DNA from: Phaeodactylum tricornutum CCAP 1055/1
Taxonomy: Eukaryota > Bacillariophyta > Bacillariophyceae > Surirellales > Neidiaceae
Direction: 5' to 3'
Assembly (NCBI RefSeq): GCF_000150955.2
Contig: NC_011689.1
Coordinates: forward strand, 186,001 to 250,000
DNA: 64,000 bases
Both the position numbers and the translations under genes were made by a program. Positions 43,356 to 54,344 of this stretch are shown here, piece after piece. The stretch's first letter is position 1; each line of letters begins with the position of its first letter. The notes under the pieces are model-generated. The model did no database searches, had not been told where the DNA came from, and worked only from the letters and a program-made list of their open reading frames with translations.

Positions 43356-45196
43356 TGTGCCGCCGCTTTCATCGGCCGAATTGTGAGTGTGCCCGTAGGC
43401 AAGTCTAACGGAGAACTTGAGACGGTCCGATCATGGTGGTGTGCGGGTGTCGTGAGCCGTTGGTCGATGCCGATTCCCGTGAATTCATGAATGAGTCCAA
43501 TCCCATGACGGATCATTGTTCTCGTGACCTACTCGTCGGGGCCGGTGTGAGCGTCTCCTGCTACAGTAACATTCGAACAAACAAAAAAGCCAGCTGTACC
43601 TAGAGCAATTCTGAAAACGGGCCTCGGCAAAAGATTCGGTACGCCCTATATGGCGCCATACGACTACGGCCGATGCGATGGATAACGACTACATCCAATC
43701 TCTGCATTCATTCTTCCTCCCCCACAATAATGACTGTTTAAATGAATAGGTGGGAACAATGAACTTGTATCTTCGAAATTACCATAGGGCAACGCACGGG
43801 TTATAATCTTTCGTTTGTTGGTCCAATCTTGTAATTCTTTTTTCTAAAGATCTACCACAAAACTGGAGCAATTCTCTAGTCATGTCGAGTGATTTTCCAC
43901 GGCAGCGGTCCTTGAAACTGGCGCGGATACGTATGCGTCACGGCTGCCTACGTGGAAGCAATGTCGTATAAGATCGAACTTCCGTCTCTTGCTGACTGTG
44001 AGAGAAAAGTTTTGAAATGGATTGCGCCAGGTCGGCTCCCTCACATCCGTCGTGAAACTCCACATTGTAGTTATCATGGCCTGATACTACACAAACTTTG
44101 TTATTCCCAACGGTAAGGAGAATTCGGAAAAACGTTCCGTTAGTCGATTAGATTTTTCCTGCTTCGTAAGCATCAAACCATTGAAACCTGTTGATCCCAA
44201 AAGGCGTTCAGGAATCTGTTCCTTGAGAACTAGGATTCGTTGTTTTTATTAGTGAGTGAGAAGCCTAAAGCCATTGAAACTTGTTGATCCTAAAGGAAAT
44301 TCGGGAAAAGGCTTCTTGAGACCATGAAATGGTTTCACAGTCAAATTACATTAGTCGCGCGAGTAGCAACAGACTAGCCAGCTTAAAGTCAATGGATTCT
44401 GAAGGGGAGTTTGGGGAAGTGTTTTGTTGGACTTTGCCAGTGAATTGGTTTCTAACTAATGAAATCTTGATGAGGAATCCTGAAACCACTGAAACTTGTT
44501 GATCCTTTGTGAATTCAAAATGTTTTGCGCAACGAAAAGCTTCGGAGTATTTTAAAACATTCAATTTTGATCTGACAACGCTCCACGCGATTTTGAGACA
44601 TATGCCTGATCCGTTAGGACGGTAAAGAAAAATTACCGCTTTACATTGAATTTGGGAAAGCGTTTGCTTACAGTCAAATGAGTGGCTCGGAAGTACGTTC
44701 TGTGCAATACTAATTCCTGCGTGTTCTCTATTACTTATTCCGCAATATTCTTGCCTAGTAGAATGGTGAACAGCAAATTATTTTCTTTCTGTGCCTTCGC
44801 CTTTATGACCTGACCTTCGTTCTATTGGCCCATGGATTGAGCTTTTGCCCCCCCATCCTCTGGTTTTCTACATGTTCTTTGTCCAATACCAATGCTTACG
44901 TGAAAGTACTTTGAAAAACAATGCAAAATATTTTCCTGAAGAAAACCATTGGGTCTTTGAGGACCTTTTGGGCTCAGACTACTTAGGAAGAAATTCAAAT
45001 CACACAAAAACATATGCCGCGTAAAACTAAGCCCAACGGAGCTAACGGAAGGGCAGTTCTTATCCCAACCTGTTTCTTAGGCATGTTCGCATCAAGGGTC
45101 ATGCAGGCTCATTGTGTTTGCGTTTGTTCTGACCAACTCACCATCCCATAAATTGCTCATTTTTTTCTGCGTTCGAGCTTCGCTGGTATCCGAACC
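43356..45196. other. Gene-free stretch with decayed tandem repeats
   Basis: About 1.84 kb. The first part is the promoter of the Tex-like gene. From 44178 on it holds degenerate repeats of roughly 100 bp. I find no protein frame worth reporting. Confidence 0.5.
44178..44700. repeat. Decayed tandem repeats of about 95-110 bp
   Basis: CCATTGAAACCTGTTGATCC recurs with slight changes at 44178, 44271 and 44486; a weaker copy starts near 44390 (GTCAATGGATTCTGAAGG) and a trace near 44643. After the core, most copies continue with a GGGAAA-type stretch and a TTGAGA or TTGGAC stretch. Confidence 0.6.
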
Positions 45197-46808
45197 ATGA
45201 CTTCCAAATTTCTATTCTCCGTTCTCGCGCTTAACCATGCGTTTGCTTCGGCAAGTCCTGATTTTCTTATGATCGGAAACTCATACTACTTTACGAAACA
45301 ATTTGGTGAATCAACTCAAATCACTTCTTCGGGAAGGGCTTTCTGATAACCGTGTGGCATCTAGTTTAACTGCCAGCGGAGGTAAGGCGCTGACACAACA
45401 TCTTCAGGATGCCCAGGGCGCTAACGGCAATGACAAAGATCTGCGTCAGTGGCTTTACCTTGATCCGAAGCCCTTCGAGTGGGTCATTCTACAGGAGCAA
45501 AGTCAAACCCCAGGCTTTTATGGATACAGTAGCTTCACGACAAGTTTAAACGCCGCGGTTGGCCTGAACGAAATGATTTCCGACGTTGGCGCCAAAACTG
45601 TATTTTATCAAACTTGGGGACGTCGTGACGGTGACAGCCGCAATGCCTGGCTCTTCCCAGATTTCTCTACCATGCAGGACCGTCTTGATGAAGGATATGG
45701 TCGCTACAAAGCGGCGACGAAAAACTCCAAATTGGCACCGGTAGGCCCAGCGTTCCGTATCATATACGATACTTTGATTGAAGCGGAGATAGACCCTTTG
45801 AAATCAGAAAGTGCCTTTCACTCTTTGTACAGCTCAGATGGCAGTCACCCTTCTGTCACTGGATCCTACCTTGCCGCTTGCGTCTTGTACTCCACCATGA
45901 CTGGCAAGGATCCACAAGGACTGAGTTACCGGCCTAGTGGCGTGTCAGAGGCCCAACAGGCTATGCTCCAGAATGTTGCAGCTCACACTGTGCGAGATGC
46001 GCCGTTGGTGAAGGCACTGATTGCTCCTACCGTCTTTGCACCACCAGACAATGAAGTAACTGACGCTCCTACTAATTCGCCAGTGAAAACTAGTGGTCCT
46101 TCACAGGCTCCGGTCAAAACCAGCACTCCTACTCAGACGCCCGTGGAGACTGACGCTCCTACTCTAGCCCCCGTGAAAACAGACGATCCAAGTCACTCTC
46201 CAGTTCGCCAGCCGCAACCAGTGCCCGTAGCAGGACCGTCTTGGGACAAACGATGCGATCAAATGGTATCTGATAGTGACTTTGAGTCCGGCCTCGAAAG
46301 CTGGACTGCTCAAGGTGCTGGTAAGATCGAAAGTGTGTCTCCTGGCTACAAATCTGACAAAGCCTTAGCTTCAACGGGAAGACTCCGTTATTGGAATGGT
46401 ATTGGCCTCGGCATTTCGCGCCGAAACTACAATGGATGCGTGGAGGCGGGATCCAAGTGGGAAGTGAGTCTGCAAGTCCGTCTGGTCAATCCTGAAACCG
46501 GCAAAGGTGTTTCCTGTGATCGCAATCCCACAAGATTTACACCAGCGGACAAAAGAGGCTCCGGTTTTTGCCCCGCGGTGACCCTTTACCTACGTGATGG
46601 ATCCTGGCGACTAGGCAAGTTTACACTGCGTGACTATACCTCTAGCTGGAATCCCAGCGAGTTCAACGAGCTACGATCTGTATTTGAATTTCCGGCAGGC
46701 TCTTCTCAATGGAACGCTGATATTCGGAATTTTATCATAAAGATCGATCAGGCAGACTACGACCTCGAGATGATTGTCGACGACTTTTCGATGAAACGTA
46801 TCGGCTAA
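45197..46808 (+). CDS. Secreted SGNH-type hydrolase with CBM-like tail and an apparent one-base shift
   Basis: From the ATG at 45197 a signal peptide (MTSKFLFSVLALNHAFASA) leads into FLMIGNSYYFT, the nucleophile block of SGNH hydrolases (serine in G-N-S). The frame must then shift by one base near 45296 (an AAA run) to enter NNLVNQLKSLL and the long frame to 46808. Total length is 3n+1. Further family marks are ILQEQSQTP, TVFYQTWGRRDGD and the catalytic block SDGSHPSVTGSYLAA. A Thr/Pro linker follows with several repeats of the pattern D-A-P-T-x-x-P-V-K-T. The last 185 residues look like a jelly-roll carbohydrate-binding module (DFESGLESWTAQG at its start, DDFSMKRIG at its end). It probably acts on acyl esters of wall or external polysaccharide. 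The shift could be an assembly error. Confidence 0.75.
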
Positions 46809-47271
46809 AAAGGAGCCGCAACTCTTCTTTTCCATTCATTGTCGTGTATGGAAAACAGCCATGTACAAGTAAAATCATCGCATCTTTCAAGGAATAGTGC
46901 TATTGTGTCTCAAACCGTTTTGACTAATTGCTCAATAGTGCCTTTTTCATTACCGTCCAAGAAATCCGTCAAGTCTAGTGTTAGGATCGCGCCCTCCTGC
47001 AATTAATTGTCCGGTATACAGGAGCAATCGGTAGTCATAATCTGCTACCACGTAACAGTAAAAGGATCCACAGTCCAAGATGTTTCATAATCAAGCGAGG
47101 ACATCAGGACAGACGACCAAATGTCCCACACCCTCGCACTCCATACACTTCCTTTGTTTTTCTCATCCCGGCAAGTCCATAACGGTTCGTTTCGTTCTTT
47201 GTTGGACGTAAATACGGAGACAACAGTGATTTTCTATTCTCACGAGAAGTGATTGCACTACTTTTTTAATC
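46809..47271. other. Intergenic stretch, nothing recognised
   Basis: Lies between two plus-strand genes; it should hold the 3' end of the hydrolase gene and the promoter of the next gene. Confidence 0.4.
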
Positions 47272-49416
47272 ATGGGAAAGCAGAAGCGCAATAAACGGCG
47301 TTCGAACAACAAAGACCACGCGAAGCAGGGCGCTCCGGCTGACGCCACCAACCCTAACGGCACAACGGGCCCAGCCATTGTGCAACGAATTCGACATGCC
47401 GACGCGCGGACCCGCCACGCTGCCCTGTGTGCTTTACTGCACACATGCAATTTTGCCAGTGGTGCAAAATGTTTTCACCGTTCTGTGCTGCAAGCAGTCC
47501 GTGATTCGATCATGGACGTGGACCTGGAATGTGCACTGGCGGCCGTAGCGATATTGACCACTACTTTGCAACAAGAAGACTCCTCGTCCAAGATGGATCC
47601 TACCGTCTCTGCTGGATGGCTTGTTTTGCTGCACGGCCGATTACAGTCCTGTGCGACAGAGGTAGATCAAAAGGATCCCAAGATGTCATTGCCATGGTTG
47701 AATTTGGCGTCGTGTTGTTTACAGTGCGCCTGTGTCCTGGTGGAAACCAACAGTTTGGCCTTGGAACGCCTTGTTCCCGAATCTGGCTTGCGGACATCCG
47801 AATTGCGGGACGCCTTCTGGCCGAATGTAAGTTCATGGTTATCTCAAGCTCTGCAGCAGGCCGCGGGAGAGGAGGCCAGCGTCGGTACGACTGAAGTTTC
47901 GAGGGTTCATTCAGAACACTGGGAAACAATTGCTATTTGGGCTGCTCGCATCTTTCATTCATGCTGGGACGACGAAGAAGCTGATGGCTCTCTGATACAG
48001 TCCTGGTATCGCGACCAACGTCAAGACGCCCAAGCAACGTTTCAAGTTTTACATAGAGCGGCAATCTCGCGGACGCATAGTATACCCGTCCCTTGTCGCC
48101 TGCATGCAGTGGGAGCTCTCTTATCCGTTGGCAAGAACCCAATTACACTGTCTTCTGGGACGTCTTTTTCCGCGCGGCAAGAGGATGTGAAGTTTGCCAA
48201 AGAGGATACGTGGGAGCCCATGTTACTCGACGCATGTATGGGTGTACTCAGAGAGTCCCTACAATGGCACGAAAGTACCGCTTCTCAACTCGTGCAAAAG
48301 CTCGCTTATGCGCACGAAGCCTGGAAGGCTCAAGCACAAGATGCCGAACTGGAAAAATCCATCATTTCGTTGCAGCGTCGCAAAAATGAGCCCGCCCGAC
48401 AGATTGCCCGTAGATTGCAGCAGCAACCGGACAACGTTGACGATAGTGAGCAATGCGAAAAGGGCCGGGGCAAGCTTCCAGTTGACCGGCAAGACAAAGA
48501 AACAGTCTACTACGAAGCGGAAGCAACATGGAACCAGCATATCCGAGGACTACAACTAGCCTTAGAAATTACTGCTAACCTCACTAGTGATGCCGGCGCC
48601 GCGAGTTATTGTCACGAAGACACGGTTATGACGGAAGATGAGTCATCCGCTACCTCGTTGGACTACCAACTGACGACTTCCCTTTTGCGGCACGACGTAC
48701 CAATGCAACTGTGGAGACTTCTACGACCGTTGACAGACTACACATTGCAAGTAGATTCCGCTTCCCTGGCGCTCGTAGCTGAAACATGTGGTGACTTGCA
48801 ATCCAAAGCCGCTCTATGTTTGGGACACGTGTTGGCCAATATTCCATCCTGGGCGCCTCCTGATTCCCTATGGACTGATTTGCAAACTGCCGTTAAACGC
48901 ACGACAGCGATGGAAGGTCGGCAAGGATTGTGTGCATGTATGGTTGTCTACTTGCGATCACGTGGATATCCTTCGTTGCAAACTTTGCAGCCTTCTGATT
49001 TACAGTTTCTACGATCTCTCATTCTTGGTCACGACTACACGCCCTCTGATACTGTTCCACGTGATGCTGTTTGTATGATGGGACTGCTGTTATGCAGCCA
49101 TCAAACTCACTCGGCCGAGGTGAATGAAGTGTTTGCTCGGACTTTGTTAGAAACAAATGTAAATTCGGGGACTTCAGCCATATTGCTGGCAGAAATTCTG
49201 AACACATTTATGGATGTTTATGGCACGGATGCTCATCCAGCGGTCTTTGACAATTTGAATGTCTTGGGTTTTTTTCAAAAATCGATTCCGGCATTGAAGC
49301 AAAAGATCTCCATTGCTTCCAGTTGTAGTGCTACTAGACCGGAAGACTTGGAAGTCTGGAAAGAGGCGGCCACAAATGCAGCCCGGTTTGTGCAGTACAA
49401 AAAAGGATATGCTTAG
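47272..49416 (+). CDS. HEATR3/Syo1-like HEAT-repeat protein
   Basis: The 714-residue protein begins with a very basic MGKQKRNKRRSNNK stretch, then HEAT/ARM-like helices (IVQRIRHADARTRHAALCAL, residues about 36-56). It ends with a long helical part containing WNQHIRGLQLALEITANLTS (about residues 423-442). This is the layout of HEATR3 and fungal symportin Syo1, which carry newly made ribosomal proteins uL18 and uL5 to the nucleus for 60S assembly. An acidic, charged loop (about 365-415) lies where Syo1 has its acidic loop. No intron is visible. Similarity in each helix is weak, so the call rests on the N-terminus, the charged loop and the helix pattern. Confidence 0.65.
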   Translation: MGKQKRNKRRSNNKDHAKQGAPADATNPNGTTGPAIVQRIRHADARTRHAALCALLHTCNFASGAKCFHRSVLQAVRDSIMDVDLECALAAVAILTTTLQQEDSSSKMDPTVSAGWLVLLHGRLQSCATEVDQKDPKMSLPWLNLASCCLQCACVLVETNSLALERLVPESGLRTSELRDAFWPNVSSWLSQALQQAAGEEASVGTTEVSRVHSEHWETIAIWAARIFHSCWDDEEADGSLIQSWYRDQRQDAQATFQVLHRAAISRTHSIPVPCRLHAVGALLSVGKNPITLSSGTSFSARQEDVKFAKEDTWEPMLLDACMGVLRESLQWHESTASQLVQKLAYAHEAWKAQAQDAELEKSIISLQRRKNEPARQIARRLQQQPDNVDDSEQCEKGRGKLPVDRQDKETVYYEAEATWNQHIRGLQLALEITANLTSDAGAASYCHEDTVMTEDESSATSLDYQLTTSLLRHDVPMQLWRLLRPLTDYTLQVDSASLALVAETCGDLQSKAALCLGHVLANIPSWAPPDSLWTDLQTAVKRTTAMEGRQGLCACMVVYLRSRGYPSLQTLQPSDLQFLRSLILGHDYTPSDTVPRDAVCMMGLLLCSHQTHSAEVNEVFARTLLETNVNSGTSAILLAEILNTFMDVYGTDAHPAVFDNLNVLGFFQKSIPALKQKISIASSCSATRPEDLEVWKEAATNAARFVQYKKGYA

Positions 49417-50933
49417 GCGGTGATGTCCAGTTTTAGGATCAAGTGTACTGCATTCTCCGCCAATATTTACTGCATTCATGAAAAAATGTAAAGAAGCAAA
49501 TGAACAAATGACGAGATAGTCAAATTTCGGATCTCTTGCTCATGAATTGAAGCGAGAATTTGAGCGGATCTCTTCGTGTTCCTTCTACTCCGCAAAAAAC
49601 CTTCAGCCTTTCTCACCTTAGGCACATGGGAACACATTTTCCATAAGCAAGCATAAACTAATGGCTCAAGCATAATTTTGGATATGCAACGGAGTGCTGT
49701 TAGTAGTCGTTTCATTCCATTCTCTACAACAAAAGCTTTTGTTTGTTCAAGAATCAATGTGAAAGTACAATAACCCGACTTTACAGTGCATGATTACAGA
49801 GCAAGTAACAAGAGGATGAAATTCGCCACGAGGGTGATCAGACCCTGCCAAATCCACTAATGTAAATGGGTGCTTCACCCCTTCACGTGCCAATTTTGCT
49901 AACCTCTAAATACATCTTGTTTCTCGTAAGCAAAATTTGTATGGAAAATTAGATCATGAGGCTACAACTCAAGGGCATCAAATCAGGCTAGGATTGTTGT
50001 TATCACTGTCCAATTCATCTTCAAGCAAAATCTCGACGACAGCATTCTCAGTAACTTGAAAACTTGCTGATTGCAATATAGCTCTGACCTTGAAGTTTAT
50101 TGCTGCTGTACCAGGAAGGTTCAACTGGTTTCCACTTGGACGTCACACTTATATTGTGGCAGCTGCTTGACTGTGAATGATTTGCATTGCTGTAATGAAT
50201 CCATTCATTGGCAGTATTTTGTGATAGGACTTGCTTTCTTCGATACTAGCTAGCCCATTTACGAATCTTCAAAACTATGCAGTTTACTAAAACTCGTGAT
50301 ATATTTGTCAAGGGACGAATTATTTTTAAGTCGTTTTTCTTATATAGAAGACCACCTGTTTAGTGGATGTGACAGGTCTGAGCACCCATTTAGTGAATTT
50401 CCTATAAATATTTTGATTCCTTGGACTTGATTTTAGGAGGCCACAAAAAGCCGCATATTTGGCGGCATAAAACGACAGAGCATGACCGCCCATCTGTATT
50501 CCGGTTCTGTCGACCACAGAATGCGTTATTTTTGACTGCGACATCATAGATTGCTTCACAATCACTTTCACAGCCAATATTACCCACTGATCGAGAGCAT
50601 TCTTGAGATTCCTTATATTTTGACATTTCCACACGACCTTGGTTTCACAAGAATGTTCGCATGCGGAACTGACTGTGACTGTGAGATGAAAGAAACGAAT
50701 CATGAGCGTCAAGAATATGCGAACAGTAATCTGGACTTGACATTCGAACTTGTTCTCCGGCTGCTTGACATCACCAAGAAAACAGACTTTGCGCTTCCGA
50801 AGTTACGAGTCGGTTTGCAGCCCTCCTACTGCTATGAGATATGAGAACCCATATCCCTTACTCTCCCTCCTTTTTCCATCATAAAATCTCTTGACAGCCA
50901 AATCAAATCAAATCGAACACAACAAATATAGCC
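49417..50933. other. Gene-poor AT-rich stretch
   Basis: Minus-strand frames at 49476-49757 and 50326-50712 have odd composition and no recognised domain; the second has cysteine/histidine residues and basic stretches and could be a trace of a transposase, but I cannot support it. Confidence 0.35.
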
Positions 50934-52030
50934 ATGATGGAAGACATGAAGAAAGAACGTCACAGTATGTGGTTTGGAGTTGCTGCTTTCAGCACTATTG
51001 CTCTGGTGGCCATGACCACAGATATTCCAGACGGCCAAGACCTCGGAGACCAGACGAAAGAACTTAAATGGAGTGTGAGCGCCGCCAGTGTCGTCGTTGG
51101 TCTCTCTGCCCTCGCTTGGTTTGCTCATTTTACGAAGGACAGATTCGCTGGGACTCCGGTGGAAGGCGGCCTTGTAAGTTTGTTTGATTTCGGATAGTCT
51201 GGTTGTGATCTTTTCGCGGCACCTACTAATCTCACTTTAATTCCAGGCATTGATTGCACTTGGCTTCTGGGCTGCGTGCCTACCCACAATCATGGTACGT
51301 TCTCAGGTACTGTTTTTGTATTCACATCATACAGAGAGTAGTATCCTCACAAGTGTTGGCCACATTTTAGAAACCTGGACACCAAATTGCCATCAACAGA
51401 TTTGGCGGCATTCAGAACCCCAACTTGTACTTCTTTTCTTGGGGAGCCTTTTTAGCAACTCTCGCCGTCTTTGTTGGCTTCATGAAGGACGTGTACAAGC
51501 TCGGAATGCCCAATAAAGACACGAATTTTAGTACAGGTAGATGGGCTACGCTCATGGCCACAAGCTTTGTCTTAATGGCTTCTTCTAGCCGACTTTGGAA
51601 AAACAGCATTAAAGACGTCTGCGATGACGACGACGACCTGGACATTTGCAAGCGCACAAAGTTAGCGGTATCTATTGGAACTATCAGTGGCTTTATCAGC
51701 CTTGTTTGGATGGTCGTTGGCCCCAAGATGCCCAAATTTATCGACAACATATTGAGCGTGTTCATCCTTGCTATGTGGTGCTTCGGAGTGGCCTACATAA
51801 CTTTCGATGAGGGTCCGGGGACCGAAATTGGCAACATATTCTTCAGCACATGGGGCAGCTTTGCCATCTCCGCCTTACTTTGTTCTGACGGAGTACATTC
51901 GCTCTTGGGCATGTATACGAATGAGGAAAATACAGAGGAAGGTGAAAGTAACAAACCTGCAGAGGACAAACCGGTTGTGGAACAGGCGAATGCTCCTTTG
52001 GATGAAGAGAATCAAGTGGTCACTGAGTAA
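50934..52030 (+). CDS. Eight-helix membrane protein made of two four-helix halves
   Basis: Three exons (50934-51173, 51247-51294, 51371-52030) join in phase 0 to give 315 residues. The donors are GTAAGT and GTACGT and the acceptors CCAG and TTTAG; introns are 73 and 76 bp. About eight hydrophobic helices are visible. The halves look duplicated: the fourth helix of the first half (NLYFFSWGAFLATLAVF) resembles the fourth of the second (NIFFSTWGSFAISALLC), and each half has the same helix spacing. The acidic, Glu-rich tail (TNEENTEEGE) is probably cytosolic. I do not recognise the family; a diatom-specific transporter-like or tetraspan protein is possible. Confidence 0.8.
51174..51246 (+). other. 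73-bp intron 1 of the eight-helix protein gene
   Basis: CTT|GTAAGT to TTCCAG|GCA, phase 0. Confidence 0.85.
51295..51370 (+). other. 76-bp intron 2 of the eight-helix protein gene
   Basis: ATG|GTACGT to CATTTTAG|AAA, phase 0. The exon between the two introns is only 48 bp. Confidence 0.85.
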
Positions 52031-52202
52031 AAAAATATTTTACTGTCAAGCAGTGTTGATGTTTGCATGATATTTGTCAAGGAAGCGCTGATCGCGTCCA
52101 AGGTGTGTTCCCGTCGTATTCACCGAGGCTGGAATTTCCCTTGTAGTTATCGGTAATCGTAGTGGTTATTAAAAATAAGAAAAAGAAACATATCTCAAAT
52201 GT

Positions 52203-53201
52203 TTAAAGTGCGTGTGCATTGTTTCTCAACCGTTGATTGGTAGTGAAAAATTCCAGCCATTCATTGACTTTCTCATCGTCAACACCAAAACAATTCCCCC
52301 AAAGTTTTGGTATCGACGACACAAAAGTTCGCTGCATGCAATCATTCTCTGAACCCAGCCTTATACTAGGCGGTAGCGTGAGACTTCGGGCATGCAAAGC
52401 TACAGACTGGTCAGGCAATGGAGTTGCCGACCCATAACGCAAGTCGCCTGCTAGCCAAGAGCCGCTCCCGCATTGACTTAACAGGGCCCGGATCATATGC
52501 CGTGCACCCTGGTCAGTTTCTACCAGCAACAGCTGATACCGGCAATCCAGCGTCGCATCGTTTATAGGCCTCCACCGGAGACGACATAGTCGGTGATCGG
52601 AATCTAAAAATTTTGTACTAGAATCTCGGTAGGGTAACATGTTTACCGACCACCCCTTGTTGATCACTGACGAATGTGAGGTATTTTCATTGTCATCATG
52701 CCGAGTTCGTTTGCGTCGCAACAAGCCAATTACTTCCATCCATCCATCATCCACATATGTAGAAGCACTTTGCAACTGCTTCGCTGTTTTGTCGCGATCC
52801 AGAACGCAAAGGTACGTTTTTCGAACTTGCTTCCACTGAGACTGAATGCGGGAGGCGGCTTTGCTTGTTTTCCCGAAAATTATGATCCCCGTACAAGGCT
52901 GATCGATTCGGTGCAACGGAATTAAAAAATTACTCAGGGACCCTCCTCCAAGTTTCTCAGACTTAAGAAAAGTGAGCAAGCACTTTATATCCGAACCGTT
53001 CTGATTTGGAACCGCGTGCCAACCTGCCGGTTTGTGAACCGCAAGTAAGTGGTTGCTTTCGTATAAAATCGAGGGCGGCTCCAGCACGGACGGTCTTACA
53101 TCATGGCTTGCTCGTTTCGACCTTCCAAATGAAACAGAGCGAACCCTTTGAAATTGGCTTGACCGGATTTGACGTTCAAAGGACAAAAGGGATGGTAGCA
53201 T
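52203..53201 (-). CDS. RluA-family RNA pseudouridine synthase
   Basis: The ATG at 53201 gives 332 residues. The RluA catalytic block is LHRIDQPCTGIIIF, with the active-site aspartate in H-R-I-D. It is preceded by ILYESNHLLAVHKPAGWHAVP, the usual first strand block, and followed by KQVRKTYLCVL. Near the end, DQGARHMIRALLSQCG and LAGDLRYG match the family's R-H-Q-I-R and G-D-x-x-Y-G elements, with histidine-methionine replacing the more usual histidine-glutamine. The enzyme turns uridine into pseudouridine in rRNA or tRNA. A basic N-terminus (SFERQIRSSQFQRVRSVSF) may target it to mitochondria or plastid. Its stop lies 172 bp from the stop of the convergent membrane-protein gene. Confidence 0.9.
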   Translation of the reverse strand: MLPSLLSFERQIRSSQFQRVRSVSFGRSKRASHDVRPSVLEPPSILYESNHLLAVHKPAGWHAVPNQNGSDIKCLLTFLKSEKLGGGSLSNFLIPLHRIDQPCTGIIIFGKTSKAASRIQSQWKQVRKTYLCVLDRDKTAKQLQSASTYVDDGWMEVIGLLRRKRTRHDDNENTSHSSVINKGWSVNMLPYRDSSTKFLDSDHRLCRLRWRPINDATLDCRYQLLLVETDQGARHMIRALLSQCGSGSWLAGDLRYGSATPLPDQSVALHARSLTLPPSIRLGSENDCMQRTFVSSIPKLWGNCFGVDDEKVNEWLEFFTTNQRLRNNAHAL

Positions 53202-53477
53202 AGAGGGCAATGAGTTCGTGCTTGTGCTCTAGATCAATGAGTGAGCTGACAAGAGATTTCAAAGAAAAGCTTGCCAGAAAAAGACGGAACGTCAGTTTGC
53301 TGTGATTTCACAGTCCAAAGGACGTTTTGACTTGGACAGTAGTAGGACAAAACACACAAATCAAGTGCCGATGTCTAATCTACAAAAACGATGTGGGGTT
53401 GGGGATGGAACGAAGAAACCGTGGCTCACAATTCATCACCTTGATCCATTTTTGCTTTTTCACATTCACCGTCTACC

Positions 53478-54245
53478 ATGAGCATATTTATAGTTAGAAT
53501 GGATTGGATCAAGTTTCTGTTTCTATTGATGGCTTCGGGCTGGAAAAGGGGGAACTCTTGGAGATTGACATCACAGTCGTCTAATTTGAGCAAGATCCGT
53601 CCTCGGTCAGGAACAATCACACCGGGAATTTTGCTGTACGCTACCTTACCAAAAGGCTATGAAGAGGTCGGTACACGACTAATCCAAGAAGCTGGTAGAC
53701 AATGTGGAATAACAGATGACAATCGGCTGAAGGCGGAATGGAAAGCGGGACGCATAATAGTGACCGTTTACGGGGATTCCTACGTTTCGGATCCAGTCGA
53801 TAGTGATGCCGACTTCGAAGAAGGCGACGACTACATCGACATTGATGACAGAGAAATGGAGCATTTAGAGGTAGCGGTAAATGCAGTTGCATCACCTCCC
53901 CCCGGTGCCGTCGATGTGACCCAGCTGACTCGCGCCATAAATGCAGCATTTGACGCCGACGAAGTGGGGTTGGCAATTGCCGAGGCGCATGAAGTGGAAG
54001 TTACAACCCCCGGCGCTTCCGACGAACTAAGCGGTATCATGTTTCAGTCTTACCGTGGATTTGATGTTATTGTACAACACATGGACAAAAATACCAAGAA
54101 GCAAAAGATTATCGAAGGACGATTGCACGAGAGGAACGACGAATTTACGGTAATCAACATCAAAGGGCGAATGAAGAACCTCAAAAATCAAGACATTATA
54201 TCGGTCAAACTACCAAAAGCAAAACGAGAAAAAGGATCCCAGTGA
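53478..54245 (+). CDS. rimP: RimP-like ribosome maturation factor, probably plastid
   Basis: The 255-residue protein has the RimP (YlxS/DUF150) plan: an N-terminal alpha-beta domain (GYEEVGTRLIQEAGRQCGI then IIVTVYGDSYV), the linker TQLTRAINAAFD, the block AHEVEVTTPGASDEL, and a C-terminal Sm-like barrel (YRGFDVIVQHMDK). RimP helps assemble the 30S subunit, so an organelle role is expected. The N-terminus MSIFIVRMDWIKFLFLLMASG followed by W is hydrophobic and ends like a diatom plastid signal. An acidic insert (DSDADFEEGDDYIDIDDRE) lies inside the N-terminal domain and is absent from bacterial RimP. Start chosen at the only ATG that keeps the targeting part. Confidence 0.78.
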   Translation: MSIFIVRMDWIKFLFLLMASGWKRGNSWRLTSQSSNLSKIRPRSGTITPGILLYATLPKGYEEVGTRLIQEAGRQCGITDDNRLKAEWKAGRIIVTVYGDSYVSDPVDSDADFEEGDDYIDIDDREMEHLEVAVNAVASPPPGAVDVTQLTRAINAAFDADEVGLAIAEAHEVEVTTPGASDELSGIMFQSYRGFDVIVQHMDKNTKKQKIIEGRLHERNDEFTVINIKGRMKNLKNQDIISVKLPKAKREKGSQ

Positions 54246-54344
54246 TTTGAACGAGAAAATGCCTGAGCAGAGAGCAAATGTTTCATATACCGAAAAAAAT
54301 AGCGTATTCCAAAATGTAAAGTTTCGTTCGTGGTGTGATGGCGG

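Noticed and set aside
50326-50712. Possible transposase remnant
   Set aside because: Basic and cysteine-bearing stretches only; no catalytic triad, terminal repeats or target-site duplication could be seen.
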